A stretch of DNA of 64,000 bases. It comes from Caulobacter sp. BP25 (GTDB taxonomy: Bacteria; Pseudomonadota; Alphaproteobacteria; Caulobacterales; Caulobacteraceae). This document shows, in pieces, positions 44,179-53,200 of this stretch (positions are counted from its first letter, which is position 1; each line of letters starts with the position of its first letter). The stretch lies in assembly GCF_002737755.1 (NCBI RefSeq), contig NZ_PEGH01000001.1:62001-126000 (forward strand). The letters run 5' to 3'. The translations under genes and the position numbers were made by a program. Below the pieces are notes generated by a model. That model had not been told where the DNA came from, searched no databases, and was given only the letters and a program-made list of their open reading frames with translations.

Positions 44179-45486
44179 CTAGCCGCGCCCAATGCTGGCG
44201 TAGGTGAAACCGTGCCGAACCATCTCGGCGGGCTTGTAGACGTTGCGCAGGTCGACCACGACCGGAGCCTTCAGCAGCAGCTTCAGACGGTCCAGGTCCA
44301 GGGCGCGGAACTGATCCCATTCGGTCAGGATGACCAGGGCGTCGGCGCCCTCGGCGGCTTCATAGGCGCCGGCCTTGAACTCAACGCCCTCAAGCATGTG
44401 CGCGGCTTCCTTGGCGCCTTCCGGATCGAAGGCCTGGACCTTGGCGCCCATGGCCTGCAGGGCCGGCAGGATGTCGAGGCTGGGCGCGTCGCGCATGTCG
44501 TCGGTGTTGGGCTTGAAGGTCACGCCCAGCACGCCGATCGTCTTGCCCGACAGGTCGGTCGAGCCGATGGCGTCGGCGACCTTCGTGGCCATGGCTTTCT
44601 TGCGGGCGTCGTTGACCTCGACCGTGGTCTCGATCAGCCGGGTCGGCGCGCCGTATTGCTGGGCGGTCTTGACGAGAGCGATGGTGTCCTTGGGAAAGCA
44701 GCTGCCGCCATAGCCGGGACCAGCGTTCAGGAACTTCGATCCGATCCGCTTATCAAGGCCAATGCCCTTGGCCACCGACTGGACGTCGGCCCCGACCTTT
44801 TCGCAGAGGTCGGCCATCTCGTTGATGAAGGTGATCTTCATCGCCAGGAAGGCGTTGGCCGCGTACTTGATCAGCTCGCTGGTCCGACGGCCCGTGAAGA
44901 CGATCGGGGTCTCGTTCAGCGACAGCGGACGGTAGAGGTCGCGCATCACCGCCTGGGCCCGCTCGTCGTCGGTGCCCACGACCACGCGATCGGGACGCTT
45001 GAAGTCCTCGATCGCCGCGCCCTCGCGCAGGAACTCGGGGTTCGACACCACGGCGAACTGGGCGTCGGGACGGACCTTCTTGATGATCGCCTCGACCTCG
45101 TCGCCGGTGCCCACCGGCACGGTCGACTTGGTCACCACGACGGTGAAGCCGTCGATCAGGCCGGCGATCTCCTCGGCCGCGGCATAGACGTAGGACAGGT
45201 CCGCATGGCCATCGCCGCGACGGGTCGGCGTACCGACCGCGATGAACACCGCGTCGGCGTCCTTGATCGCCTGGGCGCCGTCCAGCGTGAAGAACAGGCG
45301 GCCTTCACGCACATTGCGGGCCACCAGGTCATCCAGCCCCGGCTCGAAGATCGGGATCTCGCCCCGCTCAAGCCGCTCGATCTTTCGGGGGTCCTTGTCG
45401 ATGCACGTCACCACGTGACCGAAGTCGGCGAAACACGCCCCAGACACCAGGCCCACATAACCCGTGCCAATCATCGCTACGCGCAT
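44179..45486 (-). CDS. ugd: UDP-glucose 6-dehydrogenase
   Basis: 435 residues. NAD motif MIGTGYVGLVSG at the start, the central YAANAFLAMKITFINEMADLCEKVGADV segment, and catalytic cysteine C263 in GPGYGGSCFPKDT; C-terminal VLGVTFKPNTDDMRDAPS binds the nucleotide sugar. It oxidises UDP-glucose to UDP-glucuronate, precursor for the epimerase at 33640 and the decarboxylase-like enzyme at 50660. G+C-rich like housekeeping genes, unlike the transferases that follow it. Confidence 0.95.
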   Translation of the reverse strand: MRVAMIGTGYVGLVSGACFADFGHVVTCIDKDPRKIERLERGEIPIFEPGLDDLVARNVREGRLFFTLDGAQAIKDADAVFIAVGTPTRRGDGHADLSYVYAAAEEIAGLIDGFTVVVTKSTVPVGTGDEVEAIIKKVRPDAQFAVVSNPEFLREGAAIEDFKRPDRVVVGTDDERAQAVMRDLYRPLSLNETPIVFTGRRTSELIKYAANAFLAMKITFINEMADLCEKVGADVQSVAKGIGLDKRIGSKFLNAGPGYGGSCFPKDTIALVKTAQQYGAPTRLIETTVEVNDARKKAMATKVADAIGSTDLSGKTIGVLGVTFKPNTDDMRDAPSLDILPALQAMGAKVQAFDPEGAKEAAHMLEGVEFKAGAYEAAEGADALVILTEWDQFRALDLDRLKLLLKAPVVVDLRNVYKPAEMVRHGFTYASIGRG

Positions 45487-45565
45487 CGATGCTTCCTGAT
45501 CTGATTTGAGCGACGCCAAGCGTCAGCGCTCGTCTTGTTGAGGCAATTGAGTGTCTGTATCGCCA

Positions 45566-46543
45566 TTATTTGACGACCTGTTCTCGGTGCCAGCGCCAGG
45601 CGCTGGAGAGGATGGTGTCGAGATCGCGAGACGGCGACCAGGCCAGCTTCTCGCGCGCCTTGGCGTTGTCGCCGACAAGGATCGGCGCGTCGCCCGGCCG
45701 GCGCGGCGCCATCTGCAACGGCAACGGCTTGCCCGTGACGCGTCCAACGCCATCGACCAGCTCGCGCACCGTCGTGCCGGTCCCCGTGCCGAGGTTGAAC
45801 GCCTCGGACGATCCGCCGGCCAGTAGGCGCTTCAAGGCGGCCACATGGGCGTCAGCCAGGTCTAGGACGTGTACGTAGTCGCGCACCGCGGTGCCGTCGC
45901 GCGTGTCGTAGTCGTCGCCGAAGATCGTGAAGTGAGACCGTTGGCCCAGAGCCACCTGGATCGCCAGCGGAATGGCGTGGGTCTCTGGCTCATGCCATTC
46001 GCCGATGCGGCCCTCAGGATCTGCGCCGGCGGCGTTGAAGTAGCGCATCACGGCGCTGCGGAAGCCGACATAGCGGTCGTAGTCGGCCAGGGCCTGCTCG
46101 ACCATCAGCTTGCTGCGGCCATAGGGATTCAGCGGCGCTTGAGGATGGCTCTCGGCCATCGGCAAGCTCACGGGATCGCCGAAGGTGGCGCAGGTCGAGG
46201 AGAAGACTATGGCGTTGACGCCGGCGCGGCGAGCGGCCTCGATCAGGGTAATTGCGCCGCCGACATTGTTGTCGAAGAAGGCGCCGGGATTCCTCACCGA
46301 CTCGCCGACCTCGATGCGGGCGGCGAAGTGCAGGACGGCCACGGGCGCGTGGGCGGCGAACACCGCGTCCAGACGCGCGGCGTCCCGGATGTCGCCGAGC
46401 TCTAGCGGTCCCCACTGGACGTGCTCGCGATGGCCGTTGGAGAGGTCATCGAACACGACGGGTCTAAACCCCGCCTCGGCCAAGGCCATACAGCAGTGCG
46501 AGCCGACATAGCCCGCGCCGCCGGTTACCAATACGCTTTGCAT
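45566..46543 (-). CDS. galE: UDP-glucose 4-epimerase (copy 2)
   Basis: 325 residues. NAD motif TGGAGYVGSH and catalytic Y141/K145 in NPYGRSKLM. Makes UDP-galactose for the polysaccharide. It is very similar to copy 1 at 28540-29529 over the whole length, including identical stretches such as VFSSTCATFGDP and the region around the active site. It lies inside the leftward operon between the sugar transferase and ugd. Confidence 0.94.
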   Translation of the reverse strand: MQSVLVTGGAGYVGSHCCMALAEAGFRPVVFDDLSNGHREHVQWGPLELGDIRDAARLDAVFAAHAPVAVLHFAARIEVGESVRNPGAFFDNNVGGAITLIEAARRAGVNAIVFSSTCATFGDPVSLPMAESHPQAPLNPYGRSKLMVEQALADYDRYVGFRSAVMRYFNAAGADPEGRIGEWHEPETHAIPLAIQVALGQRSHFTIFGDDYDTRDGTAVRDYVHVLDLADAHVAALKRLLAGGSSEAFNLGTGTGTTVRELVDGVGRVTGKPLPLQMAPRRPGDAPILVGDNAKAREKLAWSPSRDLDTILSSAWRWHREQVVK

Positions 46544-46588
46544 GCTATTCCCCCGACCGTGATGGCGCCCGCCATCACGGCTTAGCGC

Positions 46589-47242
46589 CTAGTAGGCGTT
46601 TTCAGCCATCAGGAGGTGCGGCACCGTCATCAGAAGGATCTTGATGTCGCCGCTCAGCGTCCAGCGTTCGATATACTCGTTATCGGCGTCGATGCGCGCG
46701 GCCATGGCTTCCACCTCGGTGGTGCCGCCGCGAAGACCCTTGATCTGCGCCAGGCCCGTCAGGCCGGGACGCGCGCGGAAGCGCAGGTGATAGTTGGCGA
46801 TCTGGGCGCCGTAGTGCTCGTCGTGCGCCAGGGCGTGAGGACGCGGCCCGACGATCGACATGTCGCCGCGCAGGACGTTCAGCAGCTGCGGCAGCTCGTC
46901 GATGCTGGTCTTGCGGATGATCCGGCCGACCGTGGTGATCCGGTCGTCGTCGCGCTTGGCCTGGACGACCTTGGAGCCGTTCTCCTGGCACCGCATCGAG
47001 CGGAACTTGAAGATCGTGAAGGCCTGGCCATTCAGGCCGCCCCGCGATTGGCGGAAGAGCACCGGACCCGGCGACTCCAGCTTGATCAGGACGGCGACGA
47101 GCGCGAGCAGCGGCGCGAAAAAGAGCAACGCGCCCCCCGCCACCAGGATGTCCATCGCTCGCTTAAGCGGATCCTTCGCGACCGGCGACGCCTGCACGGC
47201 GCGCGATAGCTGTTCCGCTGTCGGATTAGATACGATCAGCAC
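46589..47242 (-). CDS. Undecaprenyl-phosphate sugar-1-phosphate transferase
   Basis: 217 residues, the short form with one membrane-re-entrant helix (MDILVAGGALLFFAPLLALVAVLIKLESPGPVLFRQ) and the catalytic domain of bacterial sugar transferases: FKFRSM, RTS-type IRKTSIDELPQLLNVLRGDMSIVGPRP and ARPGLTGLAQI. It starts repeat-unit synthesis by moving a sugar phosphate onto undecaprenyl phosphate. The family includes the PssY/PssZ/HfsE holdfast enzymes of Caulobacter, but which one is closest cannot be told here. First gene of the leftward operon. Confidence 0.9.
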   Translation of the reverse strand: MLIVSNPTAEQLSRAVQASPVAKDPLKRAMDILVAGGALLFFAPLLALVAVLIKLESPGPVLFRQSRGGLNGQAFTIFKFRSMRCQENGSKVVQAKRDDDRITTVGRIIRKTSIDELPQLLNVLRGDMSIVGPRPHALAHDEHYGAQIANYHLRFRARPGLTGLAQIKGLRGGTTEVEAMAARIDADNEYIERWTLSGDIKILLMTVPHLLMAENAY

Positions 47243-47872
47243 GTGGTCCCCACCAGTCTCTGCGTCCGGGTCTTTGCCCGATGATTTAGAAAGCCTTTAC
47301 TAAATCGACGCTCATCGAACAACCGCTCGCGTGGGTTGTTAACCAACCTTTTTTCGCGATCAGATGTTTTTTTGCGCGATCTGGCGACACCCGAAGCCCT
47401 ATTGGCAGGCGCCCACACGCATGGCGGGCAGGCTCGTTAAGTCTAAAAATCATCCTTTTCGCCCGCGAATTGTGATAAAATGCACGTTTCAGACGAAAAG
47501 AACTTCGCGGCTCTGTTCCACTTGCGACAACGATAACTTGTCTGAGCGGTATCATTATCGAACCATCCAAGATCTATTGATCGGACGTCCATCGGCGTTC
47601 GCGCCGCGCTGTCAAGGCCTCCGCACTGTAGCGACGACTCAATACAGTCCGGCTCCACCCCATTGAAACTGACCAACGCGACCCGCTAACGCTGTCCTCA
47701 AACTCAAAACCGAGCCACCTCCAGCGGCAGGCAATCGTCTCCAGCCCGGATGCAGCAATCCCGCCAGGCCCTCGCGACCGATGGGCGCGACCAAGCCAAA
47801 CTCATCCAAGCCAAACACGGATGGTGCGCGTCCGGCAAAGCGACGTTCGGGTGGCGTTGCTCGAGACTTAGA
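47243..47872. promoter_or_regulatory. Intergenic region with operon promoter
   Basis: About 630 bases with no convincing gene. The first 250 bases are A+T-rich and should contain the promoter of the leftward polysaccharide operon. A GGTTG-TTAAC-CAACC palindrome lies near 47333-47347; its TTAACC core recalls half of a CtrA site but lacks the second half at the right spacing. The remainder to 47872 shows no recognisable structure. Confidence 0.4.
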
Positions 47873-49696
47873 TTAAGCGCTTCGCCCCAACATGCGACTG
47901 AATGGGCCTGGCCTGGCGAGCAGTGCTCTGGGCGCGCCATCCTCCACGACACGCCCGTGATCGAGGCAGACAACGCGGTCGGCGTCCAGCAGGCTGTCCA
48001 GACGGTGGGTAATCAGCAATACGGCGCCGCGTTCGCGGAAACGGGCGATCACCGCCTCTCGAATCCTGTCCTCGAGCGCGCCGTCCACCGCATTCAGGGC
48101 TTCATCAAGCACCAGGATATCAGGCTCCGCCAGCAGAGCCCTGGCGAGTCCCAAGCGCTGACGTTGCCCCCCCGATAGGCTGGAGCCACCTTCTCCGATC
48201 CACTGGTCGAAGCCGTCCGGCAGGGCTTCAATAAACTCTAGCGCGCCCGCATCCGCCGCGGCGCGCCGCACGTCCTCGAAACTGGCGTCGGGCCTTGCAA
48301 GGCGGATGTTCTCGACGACCGTGTCGTCCATCAGCTCGACATCCTGGCCTGCCACGGCGATACGACACAGCCAGTCCTCGCGCTTGATCTCGGTGAGAGG
48401 CGTCCCGTCCGCCCGGATAACGCCAGCCTGCAGATCGTAAAGACGCATCAGCAGGTTGACGATCGTGGTCTTGCCGGCGCCGCTAGGCCCGGCCAAAGCT
48501 GTCACCTCGCCGCGCCGGATCGAAAACCCGACCTCGCGCAGAGCGTCTTCTTCGGCGCCGGGATAGCGAAACGTCACGCCCTCGAAAGATACGTCCTCTT
48601 GAAAGCCGGCATAAGACAAGCGCCCCGGCTCCGGATATCGCCTGCCGATACCTCCTACAGCGTCACTGAGCCTTGTGAGTACGGAGCGGATCTCAAGCAA
48701 GCGCATCAGACTTTGCTCGAGCTCCCGGAGATGCGGCTGGAGTCGGTACAGAAGCGCCACCGATCCGATGATGACGGAGGTCGTTATGCCCAGGCGTCCA
48801 CCGGCAAGAGCTATCGCGCCGAGCAAGACCAGATAGCTGATCTCGCCCAACGGATAGAGCATCGCGCGTAGCTGTTCGGCGGCCACCGCGGATCGGCGCG
48901 CCTCGCCGGACGCCTCCTTGAAGGACGCCTCATATCGCTTTTCCAAAGCGAAGACTCGCAAGGTCTTCATGCCATGAATGGCCGAAACCATCTGGCCAGA
49001 GAGGTTGCGGTAGGACTGAGAAATCGTCTCGTCCAGACGACGGGTCCTGAACGATATGAGGCGCACGGCCAACAACACCAGCAGAGCCGTGGGCAGCGCG
49101 ATCACGGCGATCTGCCATGAGAGAACGCACAGGAACGCGCAGAACACCAAAGCCGCGCCGAGACTGATGCCAATCTGAGCGGCGCAGAAATAGGCTTCAG
49201 CGGCCACGAAGCTTTCGGTGGCCAACGTGTTGATAAGGTCTCCCCTGCGGGATCTTGCGATGTCCTGATACGACACCGTCAGATACTGCCGGTATATTTC
49301 CTCACGCGTCTTCTGGCTGATCCTGTTTCTGATGCGGCTCGTGACGAGGTTGTAGGCGAGCGTGAACAGTATCCGGGCCAGCATGAAGACCAGGATCAGG
49401 CCGATAATGGCGGCGGCCCCTCCGCCCAATCCGTGGGTGAGGGCCATGGCCTCGCGAAGAAGAGGGTTCGCCGAGCCAGAAGCCCCGGCGCCATCGCCGA
49501 TCGCGACGTAGAGAAAGACGACGACGAAGCTGATCCCGAGGCTCTCGGCGAGTGACGCGGCGACGCCCAACAGAAGAACCAGAGGCAGAAGGCCGACCTC
49601 GCGCGCGTTCAGCCGCAAAAGCGGCCGTATCGCCTCTAGCCATGCGAGGGAGGGCGCTTTGCCGAAATCGCTTATGTCGACCTCCCTAGAGGCCAC
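47873..49696 (-). CDS. ABC transporter, fused permease and ATPase
   Basis: About 600-607 residues: a six-helix exporter-type membrane domain (residues about 25-320), then an ATPase with Walker A GPSGAGKTT, signature LSGGQRQRLGLARALL and Walker B DILVLDEALNAVD. Such half-transporters of the MsbA/lipid-flippase type act as homodimers to export lipid-linked or hydrophobic cargo. The start is uncertain. Shine-Dalgarno GGGAGG is followed at normal spacing by ATA (49673-49675) overlapping the previous stop, where ATG is expected; a GTG at 49696 has no ribosome site. I give the GTG only as the nearest standard codon. Confidence 0.85.
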   Translation of the reverse strand: MASREVDISDFGKAPSLAWLEAIRPLLRLNAREVGLLPLVLLLGVAASLAESLGISFVVVFLYVAIGDGAGASGSANPLLREAMALTHGLGGGAAAIIGLILVFMLARILFTLAYNLVTSRIRNRISQKTREEIYRQYLTVSYQDIARSRRGDLINTLATESFVAAEAYFCAAQIGISLGAALVFCAFLCVLSWQIAVIALPTALLVLLAVRLISFRTRRLDETISQSYRNLSGQMVSAIHGMKTLRVFALEKRYEASFKEASGEARRSAVAAEQLRAMLYPLGEISYLVLLGAIALAGGRLGITTSVIIGSVALLYRLQPHLRELEQSLMRLLEIRSVLTRLSDAVGGIGRRYPEPGRLSYAGFQEDVSFEGVTFRYPGAEEDALREVGFSIRRGEVTALAGPSGAGKTTIVNLLMRLYDLQAGVIRADGTPLTEIKREDWLCRIAVAGQDVELMDDTVVENIRLARPDASFEDVRRAAADAGALEFIEALPDGFDQWIGEGGSSLSGGQRQRLGLARALLAEPDILVLDEALNAVDGALEDRIREAVIARFRERGAVLLITHRLDSLLDADRVVCLDHGRVVEDGAPRALLARPGPFSRMLGRSA

Positions 49697-50628
49697 GCGG
49701 TCTTGGACCGAAGGCCCCGCAATGGCCGCAGGATGCGACCAAGGGCTCTCTTCGCCAAGAACCAGAGCAAGAGAGACGGAGCCGATCGCAGGAGGCCCTG
49801 AGCAATCTTGCTGGCCGCATCGAAGCGTCGCGCCGACACGGCCCGAGCGAAAAGCCAGATCTTCAGACTCGCGTCCGCAGCCTTGATATCGCGCTTTTGC
49901 GAACCTGACTCGCGCAGCATTTCTTCGCGCACAAGGTCCCATGAGCGGAGCATTTGCAGAACGTCCCCCGACATGTTGTCGGGGGTTTGCCGATAACCCA
50001 GGAGAACTTCCGGCACACAGGCGAAAGGGTGGCTCCGCGCAATGCGATAGTAGAGCAAGTAGTCCTCACAGCCCTGAGCCCGCTGGGCTCTTAGACTGGA
50101 GTCATAGCCGCCCGCCTCTAGTATCGCCGCCTTGCGAATAAGCGGCGCGCTGCCGTTGCCAATGAAGTTGCCCCGACAGATATGGCGCAGGACATCGCCG
50201 CTATAGGTCGGCGTGGAGTTGCCCCTAATGGGTTTGTCATGAGCGTCTATCAGGGCAAACCAGCAGTAAGCCAACGCCGCTTCCGGCAAGGCCTCAAGGG
50301 CCGCCAGCTGCTTCTCGATCTTTTCCGGCGCCCATAGATCGTCCGCGTCGACAGGCGCGATGAGATCGCCCTTGGCCTCCGCAACGCCCAGATTACGAGC
50401 CGCCGCTACGCCGCTGTTTGGCTGCGTCAGGAGGCGAACCCGGCCGTCGCGCGCCGCCCACCGATGAGCGATCTGGGCGGTCTCATCTTGAGACCCGTCG
50501 TCGACAACGAGAATTTCCAGCGCGGCGTATGTCTGATCACAGACCGACTTGAGCGTACGGTCCAGAGTTGACGCAGCGTTGTAAGCGGGGATGACCACGC
50601 TGACCAGTTTGGGCGCCAAGGATGTCAT
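49672..50628 (-). CDS. Glycosyltransferase family 2
   Basis: 318 residues, GT-A fold. VSVVIPAYNAASTLDRTLKSV at the N-terminus, VDDGSQDET, the metal-binding DADDLW and GNFIGNGSAPLIRKAAILEAGGYDSSLRAQ. Related in pattern to the transferase at 51878-52858, on the other strand. Its stop overlaps the presumed start region of the ABC transporter gene, so these two are co-expressed. Confidence 0.9.
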   Translation of the reverse strand: MTSLAPKLVSVVIPAYNAASTLDRTLKSVCDQTYAALEILVVDDGSQDETAQIAHRWAARDGRVRLLTQPNSGVAAARNLGVAEAKGDLIAPVDADDLWAPEKIEKQLAALEALPEAALAYCWFALIDAHDKPIRGNSTPTYSGDVLRHICRGNFIGNGSAPLIRKAAILEAGGYDSSLRAQRAQGCEDYLLYYRIARSHPFACVPEVLLGYRQTPDNMSGDVLQMLRSWDLVREEMLRESGSQKRDIKAADASLKIWLFARAVSARRFDAASKIAQGLLRSAPSLLLWFLAKRALGRILRPLRGLRSKTAWPLGRST

Positions 50629-50659
50629 GCTGGGAGTGATCCGTCAGGCCAGTTGGAGC

Positions 50660-51652
50660 TCAAACGATCCCGCCGACCCTATGCAGGCCCGAACGCGGAT
50701 CACACGTCGCGGCGAGCTCGCGCCGGAACCATTCCACCGTCCGGTCTATTCCCTCTTCATATGAAACTTGGCAACGCCAACCGGCCAGATGCGCGCGCGC
50801 CAGGGCGAGGTCTGGCAGCCGATTGTCAGGATCCTGGGGAACAGGGGGGAGGAAATTCACCCCTGCTTGTCCGCCGTAATTGGCCGCGATGTAGCGCGCG
50901 ACATCCGCCACCGAGATTTGCCGGTCGTTTCCGATATTCAACGGGCCTGGGAACTCGACGCCATCGCGCCAAAAGAAGCGCTCCAGAGCATCCACGATGT
51001 CATCCACATAACCCCAGCATCGCGTCTGCTGGCCGTCGCCATAGACGGTCAAGGGTTCGCCTCGGAGCGCCTGGGCGATGAAGTTGGAGACCGCTCGACC
51101 ATCGTCAGGTCGCGTGCGGGGACCAAAGGTGTTGAAGACGCGGGCGATCTTCACCCGAACGCCGTGAACCCGGCTCGCCTCCAGAAGCAAGGCCTCTGTG
51201 CAGCGCTTTGACTCGTCGTAGGAGGCGCGGGGACCCGTGCAATCGACGGATCCTCGGTAGGACTCCGGTTGGGGCGAGACCTCGGCGTCTCCGTAAACCT
51301 CGGACGTCGACGTGTAGCAGATCAATCCACCAGGCTTTAAGGCCCGGAGCATGTGGATGGCGCCGCAGACATTCGCCGATATCGTGCGAACGGGCTCCGC
51401 CATGTACGAGAGCGGCGTGGCCGGAGAGGCCAGATGATAGATCTCGTCATATCGACCAAGGTCGGCGCGCTCGATGTCCTGGATCGTCAGCGAGACCCTC
51501 GGGTCGTCGATATGGGACAGGTTCTCCCTGCGCCCCGTCCATAGATTGTCGACAATCTCGATCCGCTCGACATCAGACCGCCGCAGAAGACGATCAACGA
51601 GGTGCGACCCGATGAAACCGGCCCCTCCGGCCACTAAGACGCTGATGCTCAT
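50660..51652 (-). CDS. UDP-glucuronate decarboxylase / UDP-xylose synthase-like epimerase
   Basis: 330 residues, extended SDR. VAGGAGFIGSHLVDRLLRR, IVDNLWTGRRENLSH and IYHLASPATPLSYMAEPVRTI are typical of UDP-xylose synthase-type enzymes, with catalytic YDESKRCTEALL (YxxxK), and RVFNTFGPRTRPDDGRAVSNFI later. With ugd it could give UDP-glucuronate to UDP-xylose. The start of the glycosyltransferase follows 31 bases downstream. dTDP-glucose dehydratase is an alternative, but the motifs fit the xylose synthase group better. Confidence 0.82.
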   Translation of the reverse strand: MSISVLVAGGAGFIGSHLVDRLLRRSDVERIEIVDNLWTGRRENLSHIDDPRVSLTIQDIERADLGRYDEIYHLASPATPLSYMAEPVRTISANVCGAIHMLRALKPGGLICYTSTSEVYGDAEVSPQPESYRGSVDCTGPRASYDESKRCTEALLLEASRVHGVRVKIARVFNTFGPRTRPDDGRAVSNFIAQALRGEPLTVYGDGQQTRCWGYVDDIVDALERFFWRDGVEFPGPLNIGNDRQISVADVARYIAANYGGQAGVNFLPPVPQDPDNRLPDLALARAHLAGWRCQVSYEEGIDRTVEWFRRELAATCDPRSGLHRVGGIV

Positions 51653-51877
51653 GGGACCACCTATTCATGAGCTTCACCTGAATTTCAACCTTAACAACTC
51701 CAAATCAAATCCAGAATGGCGAATAGACTGAAACCTCCATTTTAGATTTCCTGCCGATTTCCTGGGGATTGTTGACGCATTCGCCGACTTCGGACTATGC
51801 GGTTGCTAAGGGAGCGGATGGGATCGCGCGCTGCGCCCCATCTTGATGCGACAGGTCGGCGCACGGCGGAGAAACGG

Positions 51878-52858
51878 ATGCCCCCGGCAGGTGCGGAGCC
51901 GAAACTGACGGGCAAGGGCGCCGAGACGGAAGGCCAGGAGGCCCGGCCGCTTGTGAGCGTCGTTATACCCGCTTACAACGCCTCTCGTACAATAATCAAA
52001 ACTATTGCCAGCGCTCAGAACCAAATTTTCGATAACATCGAAATAATAGTTATAAACGACGGCTCAACCGATAATACTTTAGATTTATTGAAAGACCTGG
52101 CTCGATCGGAGCCCCGCCTGCACATCATAAGCCAAGACAATTCCGGCGTGGCGGCCGCCAGGAATGCGGGAATTCATAAGGCGCGAGGAAAGTACATCGC
52201 GCCGCTGGACGCGGACGATATCTGGCTACCCGAGCACATTGAGCAGCAGGTTCAATTGCTGGAGCTTCACCCTAGGAAGCCCGGCCTGAGCTTTGGCCTG
52301 TCGGATCGAACCGACGAGAATGGCCGCGTCATACAACGCGCGCGTGGCGTTGCGTTTGTTGGCCCCGCCACCCGTCAGCTTGCAAGCGGCAACCCCATTG
52401 GCAATGGGAGTGCGGCGGTGTTTAGGCGCGACCTCGCGATGGAGATCGGGGGATACGACACAACGCTGCGCGCACGGGGCGGTGAAGGCGTGGAGGATTG
52501 GAAATTCTGCTTCGAGATGTCGATCATCTGCGAATTTTCATGCACGGGATCGACCTCCGTACACTACGCAGACCTACCGAAAAGCATGTCAAAGAACTAC
52601 TTGATCATGTTCAAATCATCCTCACTTGCAATCAAAGAGTCAATGAATAAGCGAGAATGTTACAAACGTAGACTCGAAATTCGGCTAGATAAACTTGCTA
52701 TTATTTATAGCATTAAATGTATAAAGAATCGCAACTTAACAGACGCCATACAAATTGTTCGAAACGCATCAGAAAATCGAGCAGCGACCTTCTTCTTGTT
52801 CGTACCGATCAGCATTTTTGAGCTTTCTGCAGCGAAGTTGATCTCGTTCGCCAGATGA
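51878..52858 (+). CDS. Glycosyltransferase family 2
   Basis: 326 residues. VSVVIPAYNASRTIIKTIAS, VINDGSTDNT, DADDIW and GNPIGNGSAAVFRRDLAMEIGGYDTTLRARGGEG are the GT-A hallmarks. ATG 51878 is preferred to earlier ATGs at 51797 and 51818 because GGAG lies six bases upstream and the catalytic domain starts shortly after. The last 250 bases are strongly A+T-rich and end in a hydrophobic helix, unlike the G+C-rich 5' half, so the 3' part may have been acquired. It stands alone on the plus strand, divergent from the xylose synthase-like gene. Confidence 0.88.
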   Translation: MPPAGAEPKLTGKGAETEGQEARPLVSVVIPAYNASRTIIKTIASAQNQIFDNIEIIVINDGSTDNTLDLLKDLARSEPRLHIISQDNSGVAAARNAGIHKARGKYIAPLDADDIWLPEHIEQQVQLLELHPRKPGLSFGLSDRTDENGRVIQRARGVAFVGPATRQLASGNPIGNGSAAVFRRDLAMEIGGYDTTLRARGGEGVEDWKFCFEMSIICEFSCTGSTSVHYADLPKSMSKNYLIMFKSSSLAIKESMNKRECYKRRLEIRLDKLAIIYSIKCIKNRNLTDAIQIVRNASENRAATFFLFVPISIFELSAAKLISFAR

Positions 52859-52916
52859 AACAGCGACACGGGCACCTAAACCGACAGCACTCGGAGCTGC
52901 CCCCTTTCCGGACGGC

Positions 52917-53144
52917 TCATCTCGTGCCGAGGCCATCGTCAAGCGCCACCTTGGCTAGCGCGTATTCCAGGAGCCGCGTGGTCGACGTAGTGCCTGACCT
53001 CCCCTTCGCTTCCTCGACGAGCCGAAGCGCCAGCCTCGCGCCGATCCGTCTGGATTGACCGCTCAGCAAGCCAGCCTTTCTCGCCGCCGCGAGGACGGCC
53101 TCCCGACGCGCGGCTGCCGGTTCAGAAATCGGATTGTGGGGCAT
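52917..53144 (-). CDS. Small protein, ribbon-helix-helix-like, unknown function
   Basis: 75 residues from ATG 53144. Charged and helical, ending in EEAKGRSGTTSTTRLLEYALAKVALDDGLGTR. The segment resembles the short helical part of some RHH-type antitoxins or plasmid partition accessory proteins, but the match is weak. It lies 56 bases downstream of the replication-like HTH gene on the same strand and may be a copy-control or maintenance partner. No toxin gene is adjacent. Confidence 0.55.
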   Translation of the reverse strand: MPHNPISEPAAARREAVLAAARKAGLLSGQSRRIGARLALRLVEEAKGRSGTTSTTRLLEYALAKVALDDGLGTR

Positions 53145-53200
53145 CGGCCGCTTTTCTCGTTCCCTGCTCGGATTGTCGGTCAGAACATCCCTCCCCTCCC

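Noticed and set aside
44212-45504. Plus-strand 430-codon frame opposite ugd
   Set aside because: Shadow of a G+C-rich gene; ugd shows catalytic cysteine and NAD motif.
47320-47360. CtrA binding site upstream of the sugar transferase operon
   Set aside because: Only one TTAA half is present; the second half at seven-base spacing is missing.
47704-47973. Small open frame left of the ABC transporter
   Set aside because: No ribosome site or recognisable domain; partly overlaps the transporter's 3' end.
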